DNA of 64,000 bases from Gammaproteobacteria bacterium (GCA_030425685.1 JAUIAD010000013.1:1-64000); one strand, 5' to 3'. Counted from the stretch's first letter, positions 42,663 through 51,854 are shown. The notes: generated by a model from the letters alone, not told the origin. A program made the numbers and translations.

Positions 42663-43340
42663 CTAAACGATAAAACGCCGCTGCAACCAAGAAGAAATAT
42701 CACTAATCTCTTGTTGGCACACAGAGTGTTCCATCGGATATTCAAACCACTCAACGGGATGTTGATGCTCTTGCAAAATTTCACAGGTAATTTTCCCAGC
42801 TTTAAAAGGCACAATAGGATCGTTAACACCATGAGCAATAAAGATAGCCGTATCTTTATTATTGTGATGCGTTCTTTGTTCAGCAGTTGCAAACTGTGGT
42901 AAGTAACATGACAACGCTAAAATACCAGCAAGCTTGTGTGGGAATTGTAAACCCGCATAGAGTGACAAAGCACCACCTTGCGAAAATCCCGCTAAAACAA
43001 TATTTTCACTAGCAATGCCTTTGTCCATTTCACCTTTAATTAATTGATTAACGGCTTGCTGCGCATGCGCTAGTCCTTCTTCATCTTCGCGATCAATATT
43101 CTGCAAATTATAAACATCAAACCAAGCGCGCATCTGCATGCCGGCGTTAATGGTGACAGGGCGAATAGGCGCGTGTGGGAAAATAAAACGGACCTGTAAT
43201 TCGTCTGGAAGATTTAATTGTGGTGGTAGATCTGCAAAGTCATTGCCATCAGCACCTAAACCATGTAGCCAGATAACACTATGGGTAGCAGTTTTTTGCG
43301 GTTCGCGTTCAATGCATTCAAGTTGATCATTGTTACTCAT
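42663..43340 (-). CDS. carboxylesterase, phospholipase/carboxylesterase family
   Basis: A 225-residue cytosolic alpha/beta hydrolase. It has the oxyanion region VIWLHGLGADGNDFADL, nucleophile Ser in VLAGFSQGGALSLY, Asp in IFIAHGVNDPIVP and His in YPMEHSVCQQE. It is close to the Pseudomonas EstB/acyl-protein-thioesterase type. The natural substrate is unknown. It is single, convergent with murU. Confidence 0.93.
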   Translation of the reverse strand: MSNNDQLECIEREPQKTATHSVIWLHGLGADGNDFADLPPQLNLPDELQVRFIFPHAPIRPVTINAGMQMRAWFDVYNLQNIDREDEEGLAHAQQAVNQLIKGEMDKGIASENIVLAGFSQGGALSLYAGLQFPHKLAGILALSCYLPQFATAEQRTHHNNKDTAIFIAHGVNDPIVPFKAGKITCEILQEHQHPVEWFEYPMEHSVCQQEISDISSWLQRRFIV

Positions 43341-43453
43341 TATATTGCCTCTTTATAATGGTTGAGGTGGTAGCGAGCGCGCCCATGCTTAGTCCGCGCT
43401 TACGAGGTCGAAAAGTGTAACACAAGTTTGAAAAAATATGGCATACTGCCACA

Positions 43454-43675
43454 ATGTTTAAATATGCTTTATTAATCATTTCTTCGTTACTATTTTTAAC
43501 CGCCTGTGGTCAGGTAGGCCCGCTCTATTTGCCAGGCCCACCACCCACAAAGCAAGCTACGGCAGTTAAAAAAGTAGCCATCCCTGAGCCTGCAGATGAG
43601 GTCTGTTCTGCACCTGCAAAACAAGCAGCAAAGCAGCCAGCAAAGTCACCAGCGCAGTGTTCATCAAAAAATTAA
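43454..43675 (+). CDS. lptM: LptM (YifL)-like small lipoprotein
   Basis: A 73-residue lipoprotein. The signal peptide ends in the lipobox LTAC with C18, followed by GQVGPLYLPG, the conserved CGxxGPLY motif of LptM, a small lipoprotein that helps LptD mature. The rest is a Pro/Ala/Lys-rich tail. In many gammaproteobacteria this gene lies just before (lysA-)dapF; here dapF is 6 kb further on. Confidence 0.87.
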   Translation: MFKYALLIISSLLFLTACGQVGPLYLPGPPPTKQATAVKKVAIPEPADEVCSAPAKQAAKQPAKSPAQCSSKN

Positions 43676-43730
43676 GCATCTACGTTTCTACATTTCGATG
43701 TGTGTTTCCCTCATGGACAATTTAAAACCC

Positions 43731-43824
43731 GTAGGGGCACAGCATGCTGTGCCCGTTTGGTGTGAATGGCAGTAGACGGTGAGTGCCACAGATATTTGCG
43801 GGCGCAGCATGCTGCGTCCCTACG
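43731..43824. repeat. 95-bp double-hairpin repeat, copy 3
   Basis: Same termini (GTAGGGGC, then CCCTACG at the right) and the same two palindromes as at 23861. The linker has drifted. It lies in the 272-bp stretch between lptM and the repeat-protein gene, at the edge of the effector-like insertion. Confidence 0.9.
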
Positions 43825-43880
43825 TATTTGCGTGAGACTGTTTAATAATTTACAGGCAGTTTAGAGAGTTTTCACCAATC

Positions 43881-43900
43881 TTTAATATATTCTTAATATT
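43881..43900 (+). promoter_or_regulatory. PmrA-type box before the repeat-protein gene
   Basis: Two half sites, TTTAATATA (43881-43889) and CTTAATATT (43892-43900), are spaced by 2 bp. This matches the Legionella/Coxiella PmrA consensus cTTAATatT-N2-cTTAATatT at 7 of 9 and 9 of 9 positions. It lies 48 bp before the ATG at 43948, where it would cover the -35 region. In those genera PmrA activates many Dot/Icm effector genes. A pmrA gene is not identified in the window. Confidence 0.65.
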
Positions 43901-43947
43901 CCCTTGTTAAACTTTGACTAATCTTGAATAAAAATGAGGGTGCAGCG

Positions 43948-45159
43948 ATGAGGCCAGAAAATCAGGTTGAATTACAAGAATTAAAAAATTCGGGTCTTGA
44001 GCATGAAGAAGATGATAAGCAAGAAGGTTTAGATGAGCAACAAGTCGAGCCTAATGCTGAGGTTAAAGAGGAGCTAAGGGCAGAGCATAAACAGGAAGAT
44101 TTAGATGAGCAACAGGTTGAGCCTAATGCTGAGGTTAAAGAGGAGCTAAGGGCAGAGCATAAACAGGAAGATTTAAATGAGCGAAAAGTCGAGTTTAATG
44201 CGGAAGTTAAAGTGGAGCAAAAGGCAGAGCATAAGCAGGAAAATTTAGATGAGCAACAGGTTGAGCATCATGCGGAAGTTAAAGGTGAGCAGAAGGCAGA
44301 GCATAAACAAGAAGGTTTAAATGAGCAAAAAGTCGAGCCTAATATGGAAGTCAAAGAGGAGCAAAAGGCAGAGCATAAACAAGAAGGTTTAAATGAGCAA
44401 AAAGTCGAGCCTAGTATGGAAGTCAAAGAGGAACAAAAGGCAGAACATAAAGAGCAATATCAAGCAGGCGCTGAGGAGGCAATTAATGAGCCTTGTGTCA
44501 TGGCAGTGCAAAAAGGAGTTTACTTTCATCAGCTTTTGTTTGAAGACAAAGACAGCGCCAGTAATTTCCGTGCGTTATTAGAAAATAAAAAAGAGGTAAT
44601 AAATCAAGAGTTGCTTCAGGCAGGTGAAAGAGAGCTAACCAGGCTGCCCATGTTGCGTCATTCGTCAGATATTTGTTGGAAAAGACCAGAGGAGCATGTA
44701 AGGGAGCGGGCTGGTCGTTGGCAAGATTATTTATCTCTCCCTGTAAATAGGAATTCGATACTAAGCAATATTGATTCTATAGATGAGATAAGCCCTGAGT
44801 TTAAGCAGGAATTAAAAGCAGTCATGAGGGAAGGTTACGGCAACGTTGCTGAGTTGTTGTTGACAGATAAGTCTGATGTATGGACGTATTGGCGTAGTTG
44901 TCTATTAAAAGATTTGGTAATACATCATCCCAAAAATATTAAACCTAGCATGAACATTTATTACATGCGTGTTCATAACAGCAGTTATGACGTGATAGCA
45001 AAGCATTGTGATTTACCGGTTGATGTTAATCGTTCCTCGCAAAATCGTATTAATCGTCATACGCTTTTTAATCCCCCAGCAGAAGCAGAAGAAAAAGATC
45101 AGGAAAACCTACAGGAGCAAGCGGCTTTAGATCAGCCCGGTGTGCCAGGTATGAAATAA
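43948..45159 (+). CDS. candidate effector with charged 24-residue repeats
   Basis: 403 residues from the ATG at 43948 (GAGGG upstream; an in-frame TTG at 43924 is less likely). The N-terminal third is Glu/Lys/Gln-rich, with five full 24-residue repeats of the type EEQKAEHKQEGLNEQKVEP and two partial ones, probably an extended or coiled region. The C-terminal 230 residues are a separate, unrecognised domain (KGVYFHQLLFEDKDSASNFRALL, SDVWTYWRSCLLKDLVIHHP). The last 30 residues are Glu-rich (EAEEKDQENLQEQ), like the E-block of Dot/Icm substrates. It is cotranscribed with the ankyrin gene 18 bp on and preceded by a PmrA-type box. Confidence 0.75.
   Translation: MRPENQVELQELKNSGLEHEEDDKQEGLDEQQVEPNAEVKEELRAEHKQEDLDEQQVEPNAEVKEELRAEHKQEDLNERKVEFNAEVKVEQKAEHKQENLDEQQVEHHAEVKGEQKAEHKQEGLNEQKVEPNMEVKEEQKAEHKQEGLNEQKVEPSMEVKEEQKAEHKEQYQAGAEEAINEPCVMAVQKGVYFHQLLFEDKDSASNFRALLENKKEVINQELLQAGERELTRLPMLRHSSDICWKRPEEHVRERAGRWQDYLSLPVNRNSILSNIDSIDEISPEFKQELKAVMREGYGNVAELLLTDKSDVWTYWRSCLLKDLVIHHPKNIKPSMNIYYMRVHNSSYDVIAKHCDLPVDVNRSSQNRINRHTLFNPPAEAEEKDQENLQEQAALDQPGVPGMK
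44011..44451 (+). repeat. 72-bp in-frame tandem repeats
   Basis: Full units start at 44068, 44140, 44212, 44284 and 44356, flanked by a partial unit before (44011-44067) and after (44428-44451). Neighbouring units differ by a few bases, with the last two full units the most alike, which suggests recent slippage or unequal crossover. Copy number probably varies between strains. Confidence 0.93.
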
Positions 45160-45177
45160 TGCAAAGGGAGATTTTCA

Positions 45178-48100
45178 ATGGAAAATCAGCCGCAAATGGA
45201 AGAGCAATATGCGGTTTTGCTAAAAACCGTTTTTCCACCCATGGTGTTATCATCTCTTGAGCAGGATCCGAGAAATCCTAAACGGTGTGGCGCGTGGCGC
45301 TATACCGTTTATGGTCTCACGCAACCACAAGATATTACTAATCTTAAGTGGAAGTATAAACACCCTTTGCGAAGTTTAGATAAACGCCATTGTTCCTATC
45401 GCATCTCAGTGCGTGGCGTGCTGGTTAATGGCGGAGAAAAAGTGCATGCCGATACGGCAGGTCTTTCTAAGCCGCAGTCATTTTCAATTGCAAGCAAACT
45501 TATACATCCTGTAGGCTACGGTTCGCAATCGCGAAATAAAGGTCAGCAGGAGTTGCTTACTGGATTGTGGATTCCTTGGGAGCCTGCTAACGAAACTGAT
45601 CTTGTAACAGAAACAGCTGTAATTAATTCAATAAGCTTATACGATGAGTCGACATTTCATCGGCAGTATTATTATCCAACGCGACGAAGTGCGCAAGAGG
45701 GCTTGCAAGAACGCGTTGATAAGCGTTGCTATTTCAAAGATATACCGGCACTTGAGGAGCGTTGGCAAGATTGTAAGTCAACGCGCGCTAGTCATAATGA
45801 GGTTTTAGCGCGGGCAAAATGGATATGCAGCAGTAAGCATGCTTTGGTGTGTTATAATCATGCATCATTGCCGTCAAGGTTGTTATTATTGATTAGAAAA
45901 GCAGATTTTCTTCGCCGCTTGCGTCAATGGCACAAAGAAGAAAAAAAGAGCTTCCCTGAAGATTATAAAATTCCTCTTAAATTTTACAAAGGTGCAGACT
46001 GTCATGATGACTATGATGAGAAAATGCAAGAAAAAGATCTGCGGCAAGCGGATGCGAGTGCAGATAATTTAGTATCGCGACTAAACCTTTTTATCAAGTT
46101 ACAGCAACAAAATTATCAGGTGGATGACTTAACTGAGATCCCGCTATTTATCAAGAACATTAAGTGGTTAGCTGCAACAGCTTCCTCACTAACCTTTGAA
46201 AGTAGCCATGATTTTTATACAAACTTTATTGCTCAGTATTGGTGTGATATCAGTCGTTATATGTCGGAAAATATGATTCTTGGTGATCGGTTTAAGGTTT
46301 ATGGGGATATTTTTAAGTGTGTGCATCCTGAGAAACTTTTTGGTATTTTTCAAGCGTTGTACTCTTTTACAAATGGCTATTTAAATAGAGCTGGTAATGT
46401 ACAGCGTATTCAGGGTTTTGATAGTTTTTTTGCAGCTAATGTAGAGCGTATTCAGGTTTTCGATAGTTTTTTTGCAGCCCTTGAAGACTCTGGTTATATG
46501 ATAAAGACGGAAGAGCTTGTTATAATATTGGAGATGTGTTCCGCCTATGGTATTAGCTGTAAGAAATCACAAAATTGTATAAATAAGCATTTGCTAAAAG
46601 CGATGGAAGAGGCCAATTATAGTGAGGCCAGAAAACTGATGGAGTTAGGAGCTCAGGCCAATTGCTATGAGCAGGCGCCTAATAAGATTTTAGCACTACC
46701 TTTAGCTATTACTCATGGTCAAAAACAGCTTGCTATCGATATGATCGGCGCTGGTGGCGTGGGGAAAGAAGAGAAAGATCAAGCGTCGTATTTCTTGGTG
46801 CGGTCTATGTTTTTCAGCTTTTCAAACGATAAAGTAGATAATGATAATAGTCGTCTTGCCTATTCGCTTGTTCAAGATTTCGAGGAACTTAGGGAAAGAG
46901 CGCTGCGTTTTTCAATTAAGATAAATGACGAGCGCTGCTCATTAGCTATTATTCAGCATGCTGTTGGCGGTAAGGAGGTGTTTCCGCTTACATTGGATAC
47001 GTTAATGCTAGCAGCGGTATATGATGCTGAAAAAATTTTTAGGGAGATGCTTAAGAAGGGTGTTAATGTCACTTTATTATCAAGAGCTATTGTTTCCGTT
47101 TGTGCCTTCGACAATAACTACTATTTGCGAATTTTGTTGTCAGATGAAAATGCTGATGTTGCTGGTTTTAGAGTTCGTGCAGAAGCGTATCGGTCTTTAT
47201 CTCTTGCCGTGTGGCGAGATAACTGTGAAGCGGTTGCTTTGTTGTGCAAGGCCGGGATTAATATTACAAAAGGAAGTCGTTCAGGTGATTCAATTATTGA
47301 TTTAGCGATTATCAAAAACAACGAAGAGCTGTTATGGGTGCTTTTTGAAAATACCAGTATGACCAGTAGTGCTGAAAGAGCTGGGCTGCTAAAGTTGGCT
47401 ATGCTTCTTTTAAAAGATGATAATCAAACAGTAAGGAAGATAAGTGCTGATAGGTGGGAGTGTTTAATCTTAGCCGCAGCGGAATCATCAAGATGGGGTA
47501 GGCTGGTATACATTTTAGGTAAATGTAAAGTTGGTGTGAATGTTGATCGCTTGTGTGATGAAAACGATGGGCGTACCTCCTTGCATCTGGCAATTCGATA
47601 TAGAAACCATCAGGGTGTCGCTTTACTTTGTCATGCTGGTGCTAATATTCAAGCATGTGATTACGTTGGTACTTCTGCCATAGACATGGTTGTTGATAGC
47701 AATGATGTTTGTTTATTAAAAATTATTTGCGATAGCATAAAAGATACCTCGGTGTTGTCAATTCAGCATCTTTATAAGTTGATGAAGGCTTGTTTAAGGT
47801 TAAATGCTAGCGATCTTTTTATGGAAAAGCTCACTGCAAGCAACAGAAAAGATATATTAGAGTATGCAACACAGGAATTGGACTTCGAATTTATAACATT
47901 TCTTTTGTCAGTAGATGGTTTTAATGTCGATGAGCAAGCAAAGCTGATGGTGCTAGATGCTGTTTGTTGTGAGGGCTTTGATATTGATGATGCCTACGAT
48001 TTGTTGATAGGAATTGCGCCACAATCAATTGCAGATTTTTTAAAGAGAAAATTTAATGGTGTTGCAGACTTCTGTTTGAGTGACTACATTATTTGTTTTA

Positions 48101-48879
48101 ATTTTCTTTGGTCGCATCATCAGCCTATCATTAAAGGCTTATTGAGCGATGAAGTTTTTGTTCGTGCCTATTTATCAAAACTCAATCAACAGGTATGCCA
48201 AGGAAATTATTCTTCTAGAGAAGAGCGGCCTGCAATCGAGGGGGTTTTATTGCCCTATATTAATGAGGGTTATTTGCAGCGTATGCAAAGTTTAATTAAG
48301 GAATCCTTAACGCTTAATTATTATAAGTTGCCTGATAAAATTTTGGCTGCTAAATACATTTCTAGTAAAAGAAAGTACTGTGTTTTAAGTGTGACAGCTA
48401 TGGTTAGATCACTGAGAAAAAATAGTAGGTTGTCCAGTTTAACAGAGAATATAGCAAGCGATATTATTGATGATATTAACCTGTTTTCGCCACAAGATAC
48501 CCTAGGTCGATGTTCTGTTATTTTAAAGAGGGCATGTAAATCAGATATTACGGTACATCGTGGTTGTAAGCTATATATGTTTATCGCCGTTGCTGTGATG
48601 CTGTCGCTAGTCGTGGGGACTTTGTTAGGTGGTGGTTTAATAACGGTGCCGTTATTAGCTGCATTATCAGCAAAATTAACTGTAGCAGGGTGCACCACTG
48701 TTTTCACGCTTTCAGCTATGGCCACTCAGTGTGGTTTATTTTCTATCTATAACCGCGTAAAAAATAAAAAGCTAACCGTAAGGCCGATGACAAACACGCA
48801 TATTGCTGTTAATAAAATTAGACATCGAGTTGATAAGGTAAGAAGAGCAATAAGTGCTCCGAGACTTGCATTGAAATAA
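45178..48879 (+). CDS. giant ankyrin-repeat protein with C-terminal membrane segments
   Basis: 1233 residues. The N-terminal 450 residues are unrecognised. Degenerate ankyrin repeats are at about 478-530 (RKLMELGAQANCYEQ), 610-725 (AVALLCKAGINITKGSRSGDSIIDLAI) and 790-860 (DGRTSLHLAIRYRNHQGVALLCHAGANIQACD). Close to the C-terminus are two hydrophobic segments (about 1128-1185), followed by a basic tail. There is no signal peptide. Ankyrins plus late membrane helices and an operon with a PmrA-boxed gene suggest a secreted effector that inserts in a host membrane. GGGAG lies 7 nt before the ATG. No catalytic domain is recognised. Confidence 0.8.
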   Translation: MENQPQMEEQYAVLLKTVFPPMVLSSLEQDPRNPKRCGAWRYTVYGLTQPQDITNLKWKYKHPLRSLDKRHCSYRISVRGVLVNGGEKVHADTAGLSKPQSFSIASKLIHPVGYGSQSRNKGQQELLTGLWIPWEPANETDLVTETAVINSISLYDESTFHRQYYYPTRRSAQEGLQERVDKRCYFKDIPALEERWQDCKSTRASHNEVLARAKWICSSKHALVCYNHASLPSRLLLLIRKADFLRRLRQWHKEEKKSFPEDYKIPLKFYKGADCHDDYDEKMQEKDLRQADASADNLVSRLNLFIKLQQQNYQVDDLTEIPLFIKNIKWLAATASSLTFESSHDFYTNFIAQYWCDISRYMSENMILGDRFKVYGDIFKCVHPEKLFGIFQALYSFTNGYLNRAGNVQRIQGFDSFFAANVERIQVFDSFFAALEDSGYMIKTEELVIILEMCSAYGISCKKSQNCINKHLLKAMEEANYSEARKLMELGAQANCYEQAPNKILALPLAITHGQKQLAIDMIGAGGVGKEEKDQASYFLVRSMFFSFSNDKVDNDNSRLAYSLVQDFEELRERALRFSIKINDERCSLAIIQHAVGGKEVFPLTLDTLMLAAVYDAEKIFREMLKKGVNVTLLSRAIVSVCAFDNNYYLRILLSDENADVAGFRVRAEAYRSLSLAVWRDNCEAVALLCKAGINITKGSRSGDSIIDLAIIKNNEELLWVLFENTSMTSSAERAGLLKLAMLLLKDDNQTVRKISADRWECLILAAAESSRWGRLVYILGKCKVGVNVDRLCDENDGRTSLHLAIRYRNHQGVALLCHAGANIQACDYVGTSAIDMVVDSNDVCLLKIICDSIKDTSVLSIQHLYKLMKACLRLNASDLFMEKLTASNRKDILEYATQELDFEFITFLLSVDGFNVDEQAKLMVLDAVCCEGFDIDDAYDLLIGIAPQSIADFLKRKFNGVADFCLSDYIICFNFLWSHHQPIIKGLLSDEVFVRAYLSKLNQQVCQGNYSSREERPAIEGVLLPYINEGYLQRMQSLIKESLTLNYYKLPDKILAAKYISSKRKYCVLSVTAMVRSLRKNSRLSSLTENIASDIIDDINLFSPQDTLGRCSVILKRACKSDITVHRGCKLYMFIAVAVMLSLVVGTLLGGGLITVPLLAALSAKLTVAGCTTVFTLSAMATQCGLFSIYNRVKNKKLTVRPMTNTHIAVNKIRHRVDKVRRAISAPRLALK
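46396..46479 (+). repeat. 42-bp tandem duplication inside the ankyrin gene
   Basis: Two adjacent in-frame units (46396-46437 and 46438-46479) encode NVQRIQGFDSFFAA and NVERIQVFDSFFAA. They differ at only a few bases, so the duplication is recent. Confidence 0.95.
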
Positions 48880-48959
48880 AATAACCAACTGGTAGTTTTG
48901 TATCCAAACTGTCGGTATAATGCCTAACCTGTATTTATTTGGTTCAAAGAGGTTAGGTT

Positions 48960-49838
48960 ATGTATTGTCGAGTGGCTTGGGTTGTTCTCGGTGTTGCTTT
49001 GTTTAATTTTTCTTCTGTACAGGCGGCGCCTAGTACAAAAACTGACAAACAAACAGCAAAAAAAACATCAGCACAAACTGCGGAAGGGGAAAAAGCATTA
49101 TCCGTTAGTGGAAGTGCAAAAACAGATCAGGACGATACAGAAGGGAAAGCAGAAAAAGGTGGAAAGAAGCTTGTCAGTCCTTGGGCAGGTAGTAACGCGC
49201 AACTGGGATTAATTATTAACACAGGGAATACGGACAATACTAATTTAAGTGGCGGTGTAAAACTATTATACACAAAAGCACCATGGACTAACTTAACGCA
49301 ACTAGACATGCAGTTTAGTCGCAGCCAAGGGTCAACAACCAAGCAGCGCTTTTTTGGTATGGATCAGGCCAATTATAGCTTTAGCCGTTCGCGTAAAAGC
49401 TTTATCTTCGGTAATGCTAATTACACCCAGGATAAGTTTAGTCCTTACGATTATCAGGGTATTATTGCAGTCGGTTATGGGCGAGATCTGATTAAATCGG
49501 ATCGTTTTACCTTAAACGTCCAAGCAGGTCCTGGTATACGCTTTGACGATGTGCATGGGCCTGGTGGATATGAGCAGAATGTTATTTTATCAACGGCGTC
49601 GAGCATTAATTGGAACATTACCAAAAACTGCACTTTGACTGAGCAGCTTGGCTATGACATGGGTAAACCCTATAATTACTTAAAATCTGTTACAGCAGTG
49701 ACCAATAAATTAACGGGTAACTTGGCGATGCAGATTTCATACACGATGGAATACTATTCCGTTATTCCATTTGGTAGTGCGAATACTAAAAAGCTCGATA
49801 CCACAACCAATATCGCGCTGGTTTATAACTTTGCTTAA
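48960..49838 (+). CDS. DUF481-family outer-membrane protein
   Basis: 292 residues with a signal peptide (ends VQAAPS), a Lys/Thr/Gln-rich linker (about 25-72) and a barrel domain starting NAQLGLIINTGNTDNTNLSGGVKLLY. This is the DUF481/YdiY pattern of salt-induced outer-membrane proteins, and GPGIRFDDVHGPGGYEQNVILSTA is also typical. Function is unknown. TATAAT at 48916-48921 is a plausible -10 box. The gene ends 8 bp before dapF, so the two are likely cotranscribed. Confidence 0.85.
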   Translation: MYCRVAWVVLGVALFNFSSVQAAPSTKTDKQTAKKTSAQTAEGEKALSVSGSAKTDQDDTEGKAEKGGKKLVSPWAGSNAQLGLIINTGNTDNTNLSGGVKLLYTKAPWTNLTQLDMQFSRSQGSTTKQRFFGMDQANYSFSRSRKSFIFGNANYTQDKFSPYDYQGIIAVGYGRDLIKSDRFTLNVQAGPGIRFDDVHGPGGYEQNVILSTASSINWNITKNCTLTEQLGYDMGKPYNYLKSVTAVTNKLTGNLAMQISYTMEYYSVIPFGSANTKKLDTTTNIALVYNFA

Positions 49839-49846
49839 GGACAACG

Positions 49847-50680
49847 ATGAAAATTGAATTTACAAAAATGCAGGGACTGGGAAATGATTTTGCCGTGATC
49901 GATGCCACGCAAACACCCTTTTCATTATCAAGTGCGCAAATCCAAACAATGGCCAATCGCCGCTTTGGTATTGGCTTCGATCAAATGTTAGTAATTGAAA
50001 AAGTTGATGATGAACGCGCAGATTTTCGTTTTCGTATTTTTAATGCTGATGGTTCTGAAGTGGAGCAATGCGGTAACGGTGCTCGTTGTGCAGCACACTT
50101 TGTGCGTCAACGCGGTTTAACGGATAGTTCGCATATTCGTTTTTTAACCTTGGCTGGTGTGCTTGATTTAGTGATTGAGAGTGATGATAAAGTAACGGTG
50201 CAAATGGGTATTCCGCATTTTGAACCGCAGTCTATTCCTTTTGAAGCCGATGATAGCGCTAACTGTTATACCGTTACATTAAGTGACGGCAATACGGTTG
50301 AGTTAAGTGTTGTAAACGTTGGTAATCCCCATGCCGTCGTGTTTGTTGATGAAATGGATTCAGAAAAAGTCGTTGCTATTGGTGAGCAATTAAGTCATCA
50401 TCCGCGTTTTCCTGAAGGCGTTAATGTGGGCTTTATGCAAGTCATTGATCCACAGAATGTTCGCTTAAGAGTGTATGAGCGTGGATCCGGCGAAACCTTA
50501 GCTTGTGGTAGTGGCGCTTGTGCGGCGATGGTTGCAGGGCGACGCAATGGTTTATTGCAAGAACGGGTAACCGTTAGTCAACCGGGTGGCAGTTTGCTCA
50601 TTGATTGGCAAGGCCCAGGTTTAAATGTACAAATGACTGGCCCAGCAAAGACAGTCTTTGAAGGCGTGTGGCAAGGGTAG
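49847..50680 (+). CDS. dapF: diaminopimelate epimerase
   Basis: Converts LL- to meso-DAP for peptidoglycan and lysine. The 277 residues begin MKIEFTKMQGLGNDFAVID. The two catalytic cysteines are in EQCGNGARCAAHFV and TLACGSGACAAMVAGR. Standard length. AAGGACAACG precedes the ATG. Confidence 0.97.
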   Translation: MKIEFTKMQGLGNDFAVIDATQTPFSLSSAQIQTMANRRFGIGFDQMLVIEKVDDERADFRFRIFNADGSEVEQCGNGARCAAHFVRQRGLTDSSHIRFLTLAGVLDLVIESDDKVTVQMGIPHFEPQSIPFEADDSANCYTVTLSDGNTVELSVVNVGNPHAVVFVDEMDSEKVVAIGEQLSHHPRFPEGVNVGFMQVIDPQNVRLRVYERGSGETLACGSGACAAMVAGRRNGLLQERVTVSQPGGSLLIDWQGPGLNVQMTGPAKTVFEGVWQG

Positions 50681-50746
50681 AGACTTTACCTATTTTTTTG
50701 ATTTCTATTAGAAAATTAGCCACATCAGCAGTCATCGAAGTGTAGA

Positions 50747-50785
50747 TTGAGCTGCAACAGGATGGGCTATAATATTGTCTATAAT
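50747..50785 (+). promoter_or_regulatory. probable dksA promoter
   Basis: TTGAGC (50747-50752) and TATAAT (50768-50773) are spaced by 15 bp; a second TATAAT lies at 50780-50785 within a direct repeat of TATAATATT. Box match is good, spacing slightly short for the first pair. Confidence 0.5.
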
Positions 50786-50823
50786 ATTAAAGTAAACAGA
50801 TGAAGAAACCGAGGAGATGCTAA

Positions 50824-51246
50824 GTGACTGATTCTATTACAACAGAATTTACACCTTATCCGGAAAAACCCGGTGAAGAGTATATGAATGCGGATCAAGT
50901 TGAGCATTTCCGTACGATCCTAAATAGTTGGAAAAAACAGTTAATGGAAGAAGTAGATGAAACGGTGGAACACCTAAAGGAAGACCATACGTTCTATCCA
51001 GATCCCTTGGATCGTGCTAGCCAAGAAGAAGATTTCCGCTTAGAGTTGCGTACACGTGATCGTGAGCGCAAGCTGATTAAGAAAATAGAAGAATCGCTGG
51101 ATTTGATTGCACGTGATGAATATGGTTTTTGCGAAGATTGTGGCGCAGAAATCGGCATCCGTCGTTTAGAAGCACGACCGACAGCGGTGAAATGCATTGA
51201 CTGTAAAACGTTCGAAGAAATTCGTGAAAAACAGGTTGGTGGCTAA
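50824..51246 (+). CDS. dksA: RNA polymerase-binding transcription factor DksA
   Basis: Acts with ppGpp in the RNA polymerase secondary channel. 140 residues with a coiled coil whose tip carries DPLDRASQEEDF (the DxxDxA acidic tip). The Cys4 zinc finger is CEDCGAEIGIRRLEARP...CIDC. The start is GTG at 50824, with GAGGAG seven bases before. In Legionella DksA links to virulence and stationary-phase control; here no special feature beyond normal. Confidence 0.97.
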   Translation: MTDSITTEFTPYPEKPGEEYMNADQVEHFRTILNSWKKQLMEEVDETVEHLKEDHTFYPDPLDRASQEEDFRLELRTRDRERKLIKKIEESLDLIARDEYGFCEDCGAEIGIRRLEARPTAVKCIDCKTFEEIREKQVGG

Positions 51247-51356
51247 GCAAGTAACGGTAATGCGCTTGTTATCCTGATTTTATTCAGTGATGTGGGTGTG
51301 GCAGCTAGGCTTGTAGACTGTTTATCTGCGAATATAAACTCAGCGGGATGATCGTT

Positions 51357-51701
51357 ATGGATAAAATATTTTTTCGCCAGTTGCGTGTGAAAGCCGATAT
51401 TGGTATTTTGCCGTGGGAAAAAGAAAGCCGGCAAGAAATTCATATCGATCTTGAGTTCTCCATTGATGCAGCAGCCGTTGCCATCTCCGATGATATTAAA
51501 GATGCCGTTAATTACGCAGCGGTACGTGAGTCGATTATTTCCTTTATTGAAAAGAAACGCTTTAATTTGCTAGAAACTTTGGCGGAAGAATTAAGCCTGC
51601 AACTTATCGAAGAGTTTTCATTTTCTTGGTTAAAACTATCTATCAGTAAACCCTCTATTTTTAACGATGCTGATGCCGTTGGTGTTTGTATTGAGCGCTA
51701 G
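51357..51701 (+). CDS. folB: dihydroneopterin aldolase
   Basis: Folate pathway enzyme. About 114 residues: MDKIFFRQLRVKADIGILPWEKESRQEIHIDLEF is the classic start, with the active-site Glu in the IGILPWE region. DAVNYAAVRESI and the Lys in ISKPSIF complete the site. The ATG at 51348 is an alternative start three codons upstream. Confidence 0.95.
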   Translation: MDKIFFRQLRVKADIGILPWEKESRQEIHIDLEFSIDAAAVAISDDIKDAVNYAAVRESIISFIEKKRFNLLETLAEELSLQLIEEFSFSWLKLSISKPSIFNDADAVGVCIER

Positions 51702-51854
51702 TTGGTACCTATGTTCTGAGTCCTTGCAATGCATGATGTTCTAAGCATTGCTGTATTGTGGCTCGCTCGCTGAAAAGATTATTAAAGAATCCTTAAATTG
51801 AATGCAAAATATCCGGTCTATATACTGGAAAGCAGTCAAAGAGAGGGTGAAAAA

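Noticed and set aside
51781-51800. PmrA box before the kinase-like gene
   Set aside because: Spacing is right, but the first half (ATTAAAGAA) matches the consensus poorly, so I do not list it as a site.
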